A stretch of 18,382 nucleotides of DNA from DATJSJ01 sp035504175 (lineage in GTDB: Bacteria; Pseudomonadota; Alphaproteobacteria; Acetobacterales; Acetobacteraceae): the NCBI GenBank assembly GCA_035504175.1, contig DATJSJ010000046.1:1-18382 (forward strand), in the 5' to 3' direction. The position numbers and the translations under genes were made by a program. The first letter of the stretch is position 1; every line of letters starts with the position of its first letter. The notes beneath the pieces were generated by a model. That model was not told the origin of the DNA, did no database searches, and saw only the letters and a list, made by a program, of their open reading frames with translations. Positions 6,502 through 12,883 of the stretch are shown here, piece by piece.

Positions 6502-7641
6502 TCAATAGTAGGTGTGCCCGCCCTGCTCGACGGCATCCGGCGTCACCGGGCCGCGCAGCACGCGGTAGACCCAGGCCGTGTAGGCCAGGATGATCGGCAG
6601 GAAGACCGCCGTCGCGCCCGCCATGATCGCGAGCGTCGTACGGCTGGAGGAGGCGTCCCACACCGTCAGGCTCGAGGCCGGATCGATCGAGGACGGCATC
6701 AGGAAGGGGAACAGGCTGACCCCGGCGGTCGCGATCACGCCGGCGATCGCAAACGCGCTGGCGACGAAGGCGATCCCCGCGTGCCGCCCGGTGCGGCCGA
6801 GCGTCACCGCGACCGCGGCCGCGGCGATGCCGAGGGCGGGGGCGACGATCATCCAGCCATGCGCGCCGTAATTGGCGAGCAGCAGCCCAGCGCCGCGGGT
6901 CACCGTCTTGGCCAGCGGGTTGGATGGCCCGTCCGGCCCGGCGAAATGCGCAATCGCGTAGCCGTCGAGCAGGCTGGCCCAGGCGCCGCCGACCAGGAAC
7001 AGCACGATCAGCACCAGGCCGGCGATGGTCGCGGCGCGGCGCGCGCGCTCGCCCACCACGCCGCGCGTCTTGCAGGCGAGCCACAGCCCGCCATGCATGG
7101 TCAGCATCGCCACACTCACCAGGCCGCAGAGCAGCGCGAAGGGGTTGAACAGGCCCCAGAAGCTGCCCTCGTAGGTCATGCGCAGCGTGTCATCGAGCCG
7201 GAACGGCACGCCCTGCAGCACGTTGCCGAAGGCGACGCCGAACACCAACGCCGGCACGAGGCCGCCGACGAACAGCGCCCCGTCCCAGAAGCCGCGCCAG
7301 CGCGAATCGGCGACCTTGCTGCGGAACTTGAAGCCCACCGGCCGCAGGATCAGCGCGCAGAGCAGGAGCAGCATGGCGAGGTAGAAGCCGGAGAAGGCGA
7401 CCGCATAGAGCGGCGGCCAGGCGGCGAAGATCGCGCCGCCGCCCAGAATCAGCCAGACCTGGTTGCCTTCCCAGACCGGACCGACCGTGTTGATCACCAC
7501 CCGGCGCTCGATGTCACTGCGGCCGACGAAAGGCAGCAGGATGGCGGTGCCGAGATCGAACCCGTCCATCACCGCGATGCCGATCAGCAGGGTGCCGAGC
7601 AGCGCCCACCACAGCACGCGCAGGATTTCATAGTCGGGCAT
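6502..7641 (-). CDS. cydB: Cytochrome bd ubiquinol oxidase subunit II
   Basis: Predicted 379-residue integral membrane subunit II of cytochrome bd, which pairs with CydA to reduce O2 to water using quinol, without proton pumping. The N-terminus MPDYEILRVLWWALLG and the motifs AVMDGFDLGTAILLPF, GPVWEGNQVWLI (near residue 58) and MTMHGGLWLACKT-like are family signatures, and multiple hydrophobic helices are plain. The start at 7639-7641 has GAGGAGC 8 bases upstream; the same frame stays open to 8796 upstream, but that is antisense-frame noise over cydA. It begins 11 bp after the cydA stop and is followed by cydX. The C-terminal end is GGHTYY. Confidence 0.96.
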   Translation of the reverse strand: MPDYEILRVLWWALLGTLLIGIAVMDGFDLGTAILLPFVGRSDIERRVVINTVGPVWEGNQVWLILGGGAIFAAWPPLYAVAFSGFYLAMLLLLCALILRPVGFKFRSKVADSRWRGFWDGALFVGGLVPALVFGVAFGNVLQGVPFRLDDTLRMTYEGSFWGLFNPFALLCGLVSVAMLTMHGGLWLACKTRGVVGERARRAATIAGLVLIVLFLVGGAWASLLDGYAIAHFAGPDGPSNPLAKTVTRGAGLLLANYGAHGWMIVAPALGIAAAAVAVTLGRTGRHAGIAFVASAFAIAGVIATAGVSLFPFLMPSSIDPASSLTVWDASSSRTTLAIMAGATAVFLPIILAYTAWVYRVLRGPVTPDAVEQGGHTYY

Positions 7642-7652
7642 CGTCGCGCTCC

Positions 7653-9218
7653 TCACTCGGCCGGCCTGAGCGTGCCCGCGAGCGCGGGCGGGATGATCGG
7701 GGTCTCGCGCGTCGGCTCCGGTCCGGCGCGCACGGTGCGCACCATCAGGTAGAGCTCGACCACGGCCAGCGCCGAGTAGAAGACGACGAAGCCGCCGAGC
7801 GACAGCCACACGGCCGATGCCGAGATCGAGGAGACCGACAGGAACGTCGGCAGCACGCCGTCGATGGTCCAGGGCTGCCGCCCGCCCTCCGCCACGTACC
7901 AGCCGAGCTCCGCCGCGAGCCATGGCAGCGGCAATGCGAGCAGCGTGATGCGCAGCAGCAGCGGCGAGGCCTCCAGTTTGCGGCGCGAGGCTTGCACGAA
8001 CAGCACGCCGAACAGCGCGATGAAGAAAAAGCCGCAGGCGACCATGAGGCGGAACGACCAGAACAGCGGCAGCACCGCAGGCACCGTGTCCCAGGCGGCG
8101 GCCTCGATCTGCGCCGGCGTCGCGTCGGTGACACCCGGCGTGTAGCGCTTCAGCAGCAGCGCGTAGCCGAGATCGTCGACATGCGCCTGGAACTGCGCCC
8201 GCGCGGCGGCGTCCGCCGGATCGGCACGCAGCTTCGCCATCGCGCCGTAGGCGATCATGCCGCTGCGGATGCGGTCCTGGTTCTGCGCCACGAGATTCTT
8301 GATGCCTTCGACCGGTGTGTCGATCGAGCGGGTGGCGATCAGGCCGAGCACCCAGGGGATGTGGATCGCCGCGCGCGTCACGTGGCCCGTCTGGTCCGGC
8401 AGGCCGAACAGGGCGAAGGAGGCAGGGGCGGGCTCGGTCTCCCACATCGCCTCGATCGCCGCGATCTTCATCTTCTGGTTCTGGCCGGCGGTGTAGCCGC
8501 TCTCGTCGCCGAGCACGACGACGGAGAGTGCCGAGGCGAGGCCGAAGCTGGCGGCAACCGTCAGCGAGCGGATGGCAAGGCCGCGATGCCGCCCGCGCAG
8601 CAGGTACCAGGCGCTGATCGAGGCGACGAACATCGCGCCGGTCACGTAGCCGGCCGAGACGGTGTGCACGAACTTGGCCTGCGCGACGGGATTGAGCAGC
8701 ACCGCGGTGAAGTCGCTGACCTCCATGCGCATGGTCTGGATGTTGAACCGTGCGCCGACCGGGTTCTGCATCCAGCCATTGGCGATCAGGATCCACAGCG
8801 CCGAGAGGTTCGTGCCCAGCGCCAGCAGGCAGGTGACGATCAGATGTGCCGGCCGCGACAGCTTCTCCCAGCCGAAGAAGAACAGGCCGACGAAGGTCGC
8901 CTCGAGGAAGAAGGCCATCAGCCCCTCGATCGCCAGCGGCGCGCCGAAGATGTCGCCGACGTAGTGCGCGTAATAGGCCCAGTTGGTGCCGAACTGGAAC
9001 TCCATGGTGATGCCGGTGGCAACGCCCATGGCGAAGTTGATGCCGAACAGCAGGCCCCAGAATTTCACCATGTCGCGCCAGATCGTGCGCCCGGTGGTGA
9101 CGTAGATGCTTTCCATGATGGCGAGCAGCACCGACAGGCCGAGCGTCAGTGGCACGAACAGGAAATGGTACATGGCCGTCAGGCCGAACTGCAGGCGGGA
9201 GAGCGTCACGACATCCAT
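7653..9218 (-). CDS. cydA: Cytochrome bd ubiquinol oxidase subunit I
   Basis: Predicted 521-residue haem- and quinol-binding subunit of cytochrome bd, the same length as the E. coli protein. The N-terminus MDVVTLSRLQFGLTAMYHFL carries the b595 haem ligand H18; the b558 ligands are the His in AKFVHTVSAGYV and the Met in SFRLMVACGF. Quinol-site and family motifs follow: LGDESGYTAGQNQKMKIAAI, EAMWETEPAPASFALFG, and WYVAEGGRQPW near residue 440. The region between the sixth and seventh helices is of full length and close to E. coli CydA, so this is the long-Q-loop bd-I type rather than a short-loop cyanide-insensitive oxidase. The ribosome binding site before the ATG (9216-9218) is weak, and translation may depend on cydP, which ends 13 bp upstream. 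Confidence 0.96.
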   Translation of the reverse strand: MDVVTLSRLQFGLTAMYHFLFVPLTLGLSVLLAIMESIYVTTGRTIWRDMVKFWGLLFGINFAMGVATGITMEFQFGTNWAYYAHYVGDIFGAPLAIEGLMAFFLEATFVGLFFFGWEKLSRPAHLIVTCLLALGTNLSALWILIANGWMQNPVGARFNIQTMRMEVSDFTAVLLNPVAQAKFVHTVSAGYVTGAMFVASISAWYLLRGRHRGLAIRSLTVAASFGLASALSVVVLGDESGYTAGQNQKMKIAAIEAMWETEPAPASFALFGLPDQTGHVTRAAIHIPWVLGLIATRSIDTPVEGIKNLVAQNQDRIRSGMIAYGAMAKLRADPADAAARAQFQAHVDDLGYALLLKRYTPGVTDATPAQIEAAAWDTVPAVLPLFWSFRLMVACGFFFIALFGVLFVQASRRKLEASPLLLRITLLALPLPWLAAELGWYVAEGGRQPWTIDGVLPTFLSVSSISASAVWLSLGGFVVFYSALAVVELYLMVRTVRAGPEPTRETPIIPPALAGTLRPAE

Positions 9219-9231
9219 GGGATCACCGGGA

Positions 9232-9459
9232 TCAGTGCGAGGACGAAGCCGCCACGGCGCACAAGGCGGGGGCGCACAAGGCGGGGGCGGACAAGGCGGG
9301 GGCGGACAAGGCGGGGGCGGAGAACAGGGCGGCGGCGACATGCGCCGCCGCGTCGATGCGGCTGGCCGGGCCGAAGCAGACGAGCCAGAGCAGGGTAAGC
9401 AGCAGCAGCTTGGCGGCGATGACCAGCGCAAGCTCGCGGCCGAGGCGGGCGGGCGACAT
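9232..9459 (-). CDS. cydP: Cytochrome bd-associated small membrane protein CydP
   Basis: Predicted 75-residue protein at the head of the cyd operon. It has a short basic start (MSPARLGREL), one hydrophobic helix at residues about 10-29 (ALVIAAKLLLLTLLWLVCF) and an FxP turn. This pattern (REL-x-hydrophobic-K-LLLL-x-LW-x-x-F) is that of CydP, a putative small subunit encoded next to cydAB in many Proteobacteria. The C-terminal tail is odd: residues 49-68 are four pentapeptide repeats PAL[SC]A encoded by a 15-bp tandem repeat. The same frame remains open up to 9678, but that part is antisense to the alcohol dehydrogenase; the ATG at 9457-9459 gives the family-like start. Its role in oxidase assembly is inferred from its neighbours. 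Confidence 0.75.
   Translation of the reverse strand: MSPARLGRELALVIAAKLLLLTLLWLVCFGPASRIDAAAHVAAALFSAPALSAPALSAPALCAPALCAVAASSSH
9256..9330. repeat. 15-bp in-frame minisatellite in cydP
   Basis: Four units of GGCG[CG]ACAAGGCGGG lie head to tail (9256-9270, 9271-9285, 9286-9300, 9301-9315), followed by a degenerate fifth (9316-9330). The first two units carry C and the next two G at the fifth base, so the array grew by duplication of two versions. On the minus strand each unit equals five cydP codons (Pro-Ala-Leu-Ser/Cys-Ala), so copy-number change would keep frame. Confidence 0.9.
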
Positions 9460-9493
9460 GCCCTGCCCGATATCATTTCGCCGGCACACCGCA

Positions 9494-9507
9494 TTGACAC
9501 AGGTCAA
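9494..9507. promoter_or_regulatory. FNR/FixK-type binding site between cydP and the alcohol dehydrogenase
   Basis: TTGAC-ACAG-GTCAA is a perfect inverted repeat with the 4-base spacer of FNR/FixK/Anr sites (consensus TTGAY-N4-RTCAA). It lies between divergent starts: its centre is exactly 41.5 bases from the A of the cydP ATG, and 41.5 bases from 9542 on the adh side, where CAGCAT (9530-9535) would be in -10 position. Control by a low-oxygen CRP/FNR-family activator is inferred from the match and from the oxidase/fermentation genes on both sides. Confidence 0.75.
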
Positions 9508-9562
9508 GGCGGGCTCCGCGGCCGTGCCGCAGCATCCCGGCGGCTTGGCACGGAGGCAGGCG

Positions 9563-10594
9563 ATGGCGCGCAGCATGCAGGCGGCGGTGGTCCGCGCACT
9601 CGGCGAACCGCTGGTGGTCGAGGAGGTGCCGGTCCCTGATCCCGGCCCGGGCGAAATCCTGGTGCGGATCGCGGCCACCGGCGTCTGTCACACCGACCTG
9701 CACGCGGCCAAGGGCGACTGGCCGGTGAAGCCCAGGCCCCCCTTCATCCCCGGCCATGAGGGCATCGGCCACGTCGCCGCGGTCGGGCGCGAGGTTCGCG
9801 GCGTGAAGGAGGGCGACCGGGTCGGCGTCGCCTGGCTGCACAGCGCCTGCGGCGACTGCGCCTATTGCCGCACCGGATGGGAGACGCTGTGTGCGTCCCA
9901 GACCAACAGCGGCTATTCGGTCAACGGCAGCTTCGCCGAATACGCGCTGGCCGATCCGCGCTACGTCGGCCACATCCCGTCCGGGCTCGAGTCCGGCGCC
10001 GCCGCGCCGGTGCTCTGCGCCGGCGTCACCGTCTACAAGGGGCTGAAGGAGACCGAGGTCCGGCCCGGCGAATGGGTCGCGGTCTCCGGCATCGGCGGGC
10101 TCGGCCACATGGCGGTGCAATACGCCCGCGCCATGGGCATGCGGGTCGCCGCCGTCGACGTGCACCCGGAGAAGCTGGACCTGGCGCGGACGCTCGGCGC
10201 CGATCTGGCGATCGACGCCAGCGCCGGGGATCCGGCGGCGGCCCTGCAGGAGCGGATCGGCGGCGTGCATGGCGTGCTCGTCACTGCCGTCTCGCCGCGC
10301 GCCTTCGAGCAGGCCTTCGGCATGCTGCGCCCGCACGGCACGATGGCGCTGGTCGGCCTGCCGCCCGGGCGGTTTGCGCTGCCGATTTTTGACACCGTAC
10401 TGAAACGGATCACCGTGCGCGGTTCGATCGTCGGCACGCGCCAGGATCTGGAGGAGGCGCTGGCCTTCGCCGGCGACGGCAAGGTGGCGCCGCATTTCTC
10501 CTGGGACCGGCTGGCCTCGATCAACGCCATCTTCGAGCGCATGGAGCAGGGCGCGATCGACGGGCGCATCGTGCTGCGCATGGGCGAGGGCTGA
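9563..10594 (+). CDS. adhP: Zinc-dependent alcohol dehydrogenase, AdhP/AdhA type
   Basis: Predicted 343-residue cytosolic medium-chain dehydrogenase that interconverts alcohols and aldehydes. Catalytic zinc ligands are C42 (GVCHTDLH), H65 (PGHEGIGH) and C152 (LCAGVTVY). The structural zinc site is C96, C99, C102 and C110 (CGDCAYCRTGWETLC). The Rossmann motif GIGGLG is at 176-181, and D199 at the end of the next strand favours NAD over NADP. GGAGG lies 6 bases before the ATG at 9563; the frame is open further upstream, but that region covers cydP and its repeat. It is the first gene after the FNR-type palindrome and is followed by acetate kinase, enoyl-ACP reductase and phosphoketolase, so a role in reoxidising NADH when oxygen is low is plausible. 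Preferred substrate unknown. Confidence 0.93.
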   Translation: MARSMQAAVVRALGEPLVVEEVPVPDPGPGEILVRIAATGVCHTDLHAAKGDWPVKPRPPFIPGHEGIGHVAAVGREVRGVKEGDRVGVAWLHSACGDCAYCRTGWETLCASQTNSGYSVNGSFAEYALADPRYVGHIPSGLESGAAAPVLCAGVTVYKGLKETEVRPGEWVAVSGIGGLGHMAVQYARAMGMRVAAVDVHPEKLDLARTLGADLAIDASAGDPAAALQERIGGVHGVLVTAVSPRAFEQAFGMLRPHGTMALVGLPPGRFALPIFDTVLKRITVRGSIVGTRQDLEEALAFAGDGKVAPHFSWDRLASINAIFERMEQGAIDGRIVLRMGEG

Positions 10595-10646
10595 GCCGGA
10601 TCCGGCGGCGCGCTGCGGTGGCGCAGGATTGGCGCCGGCGCTATGT

Positions 10647-10664
10647 CGCACCGCACTCGGTGCG
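10647..10664. terminator. Small hairpin after the alcohol dehydrogenase gene
   Basis: CGCACCG (10647-10653) and CGGTGCG (10658-10664) make a perfect 7-bp stem with a CACT loop, 52 bp after the adh stop. No T-tract follows. It may be a weak terminator or mRNA-processing structure within the adh-ackA gap (10595-10766), which otherwise holds only the small open frame at 10683. Confidence 0.3.
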
Positions 10665-10682
10665 GCGCGGAAGGACGACGAT

Positions 10683-10763
10683 ATGACCACGAAGCGAGCG
10701 GCCGGCACCGTTGGCGGGGCAGGATCCGGGCGCCGCCGATGCTCCGTCCGCGGGGCGGGCTGA
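10683..10763 (+). CDS. Possible 26-residue leader ORF before acetate kinase
   Basis: A short frame (MTTKRAAGTVGGAGSGRRRC...) begins with ATG at 10683 behind a good GGAAGGA ribosome binding site and ends with TGA at 10761-10763, three bases before the GTG start of ackA. The ackA start itself has only a weak purine-rich region. This arrangement would let ribosomes from the leader re-initiate on ackA. The peptide is Arg/Gly-rich and I do not recognise it. It may be a chance ORF in GC-rich DNA. Confidence 0.3.
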   Translation: MTTKRAAGTVGGAGSGRRRCSVRGAG

Positions 10764-10766
10764 GCC

Positions 10767-11993
10767 GTGCCGGACGCCGTGCTGGCGTTGAACGCCGGCT
10801 CCTCCAGCATCAAGTTCGGTCTGTTCGAATGCCCAAACTTCGGGCTTCGGGACGCCGCGCTCCACCTGGTCTCGCGTGGCCAGGTCGAAGGGATCGGCAC
10901 CGCGCCGCATTTCCTCGCCCGCGACCCTGCCGGCGCCGTGCTGGCGGAGCGCCGCTGGCCGGACGGCACGCATGAGGCGCTGCTCGGCGTGCTGCTCGAC
11001 TGGGTGGAGGGGCATCTCGGCGGGGCCAGGCTGCTCGCCGTCGGCCATCGCGTGGTGCATGGCGGGGCGGAGTATTTTCGCCCCATGCGCGTGACCGACG
11101 CGCTGATCGCCGCACTCGACCGGCTGACGCCGCTGGCACCGCTGCACCAGCCGCACAGCTTGGCGCCGATGCGCGCGATCGCCGCGATGCGGCCCGGCCT
11201 GCCGCAAATCGCCTGCTTCGATACCGGCTTCCATCACGCGATGGCGCCGGTCGCGACCCGCTTCGCGCTGCCGCGCCACTACGCGGAGCGGGGCGTGCGG
11301 CGCTACGGCTTCCACGGCCTGTCCTATGAGTATATCGCGCGCCGGCTGCGCGAGATCGCACCCGAGCTGGCGCGCGGCCGGGTGATCGTCGCGCATCTCG
11401 GCAACGGCGCCAGCCTCTGCGCCATGCAGGACGGGCGCAGCGTCGACACCACGATGGGGATGACGGCGCTGGACGGGCTGGTGATGGGCACGCGCTGCGG
11501 CACGATCGATCCCGGCGCGGTGCTCCATTTGCAGCAGCAGGCCGGGCTGGACGTCGCCGCGGTGGAGGAGACGCTGTACAAGCGCTCCGGCCTGCTCGGC
11601 GTCTCCGGCATCAGCAGCGACATGCGCGCCCTGCTCGACAGCGACGACCCGCATGCGCGCGAGGCGGTGGAGCTGTTCGTCTTCCGCATCGGCCGCGAGG
11701 CCGCAGCACTCGCCGGCACGCTCGGCGGCCTGGACGGATTCGTCTTCACCGCTGGCATCGGCGAGCACGCCGCGCCGGTGCGGGCGGCGGTCGGCGACCG
11801 CCTCGCCTGGCTCGGGGTCGCTCTGGATGCGGCAGCGAATGCCCGCGCCGCGCCGGTGATCAGCGCGCCGGACAGCCGTGTCGCGGTGCACGTCATTCCG
11901 ACCGACGAGGAAGCGATGATCGCCCAACATAGCCTGGAGGTGCTCGGCGAGGCATCGCCGGCCGGCCACGCATCGCACGGCAGCGGCGCATGA
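10767..11993 (+). CDS. ackA: Acetate kinase
   Basis: Predicted 408-residue cytosolic kinase that makes ATP and acetate from acetyl phosphate and ADP. All family landmarks are present: phosphate-binding NAGSSSIK (9-16), R95 in GHRVVHGG, D152 in CFDTGFH, H183 in YGFHGLS, the AHLGNGASLCA segment (209-219), R243 in MGTRCGTIDPG, FTAGIGEH (327-334), and the Glu pair in PTDEE near 381. The start is GTG at 10767 because an in-frame TGA lies directly upstream (10761-10763). The stop overlaps the ATG of fabI (ATGA), so both are co-translated. With xfp two genes downstream it completes a phosphoketolase route in which acetyl phosphate yields ATP by substrate-level phosphorylation; no phosphotransacetylase gene is present in the window. 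Confidence 0.96.
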   Translation: MPDAVLALNAGSSSIKFGLFECPNFGLRDAALHLVSRGQVEGIGTAPHFLARDPAGAVLAERRWPDGTHEALLGVLLDWVEGHLGGARLLAVGHRVVHGGAEYFRPMRVTDALIAALDRLTPLAPLHQPHSLAPMRAIAAMRPGLPQIACFDTGFHHAMAPVATRFALPRHYAERGVRRYGFHGLSYEYIARRLREIAPELARGRVIVAHLGNGASLCAMQDGRSVDTTMGMTALDGLVMGTRCGTIDPGAVLHLQQQAGLDVAAVEETLYKRSGLLGVSGISSDMRALLDSDDPHAREAVELFVFRIGREAAALAGTLGGLDGFVFTAGIGEHAAPVRAAVGDRLAWLGVALDAAANARAAPVISAPDSRVAVHVIPTDEEAMIAQHSLEVLGEASPAGHASHGSGA

Positions 11994-12790
11994 CCGCGCC
12001 CGGAACGAAACCGGCCCCGGCGCCGTTGCCGAGCCTGCAGGGCAAGCGCGGCCTTATGATCGGCATCGCCAATGAGCACAGCATCGCCACCGGCTGTGCG
12101 ATCAGCTTCGCCGGGGCCGGCGCGCGCCTCGCCGCGACCTATCTCAATGTCAAGGCGGAACCCTATGTGCGCGCGGTGACCGACGCGCTTGGCTGCGAAC
12201 TGGTGCTGCCCTGTGACCTGCGCGAGCCGGGCCAGCTCGAATCGGTGTTCGACGCGGTCCGCGCGCATTGGGGCGGGCTGGATTTCCTGCTTCATTCCGT
12301 CGCCTTCGCCCCGCGCGAGGATCTGCAGGGGCGGGTGGTCGATTGTTCCGCCGCGGGCTTCGACCTCGCGATGGAGGTCTCCTGCCACTCCTTCATCCGC
12401 ATGGCGCATCTTGCCGAACCGCTGATGCCGGCGGGCGGCTGCCTGCTCACCGTGACCTTCTACGGCTCGGAGCGCGTGGTCGAGCACTACAACCTGATGG
12501 GGCCGGTGAAGGCGGCGCTGGAGAGCAGCGTGCGCTACATCGCGGCTGAGCTGGGACCGAAGGGCATCCGCGTACACGCGATCTCGCCGGGTCCGATCCG
12601 GACCCGCGCGGCGAGCGGCATCGACCGGTTCGATGAGCTGCTGGACGCCGCGGCGGCGCGGGTGCCGGAACACCATCTGGTCGATATCGGCGATGTCGGA
12701 GCGCTGGCCGCGTTCCTGGCAAGCGACGCGGCGCGGCGCATCACCGGCACCATCATCCCGGTGGATGGCGGCCAGCACCTGCTGGCCTGA
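11990..12790 (+). CDS. fabI: Enoyl-ACP reductase (FabI) paralogue in the fermentation cluster
   Basis: Predicted 266-residue short-chain dehydrogenase of the FabI family, which reduces trans-2-enoyl-ACP with NAD(P)H. The N-terminal nucleotide motif is GIANEHSIATGCA. The catalytic pair is Y167 and K174 (HYNLMGPVK, the Y-x6-K of FabI). AISPGPIRTRAASGI and the closing ITGTIIPVDGGQHL are also family signatures. The Tyr that corresponds to E. coli Tyr146 is Phe157 here (TFYGSERV), whereas it is usually kept. Together with YNLMGP instead of YNVMGV/L, this suggests a divergent paralogue rather than the housekeeping enzyme. It overlaps ackA by four bases and precedes xfp by 93 bp. Use of fatty-acid reduction as an electron sink is my inference. 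Confidence 0.9.
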   Translation: MTAPGTKPAPAPLPSLQGKRGLMIGIANEHSIATGCAISFAGAGARLAATYLNVKAEPYVRAVTDALGCELVLPCDLREPGQLESVFDAVRAHWGGLDFLLHSVAFAPREDLQGRVVDCSAAGFDLAMEVSCHSFIRMAHLAEPLMPAGGCLLTVTFYGSERVVEHYNLMGPVKAALESSVRYIAAELGPKGIRVHAISPGPIRTRAASGIDRFDELLDAAAARVPEHHLVDIGDVGALAAFLASDAARRITGTIIPVDGGQHLLA

Positions 12791-12883
12791 CGCGATCAGT
12801 GACGCGCCACGCCGCAGAGCGCGCACGAGAAGGATCTAACGCCTGGCCCGACGCAAAAGGGCCCGGCGCGGCAGGAGAGGGAG

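Noticed and set aside
7642..8796. Upstream extension of the cydB frame over cydA
   Set aside because: The extra 385 codons overlap cydA in another frame and lack family features; the ATG at 7641 has a strong ribosome binding site and gives a normal CydB.
9149..9562. N-terminal extension of the alcohol dehydrogenase, including a HKAGADKAGA-like repeat
   Set aside because: The extension covers cydP and its minisatellite antisense; the ATG at 9563 has GGAGG in place and yields a standard-length enzyme.
10595..10606. 12-bp palindrome GCCGGATCCGGC after adh as an operator
   Set aside because: Perfect but made of common GC words directly after a stop codon; nothing else supports a binding site.
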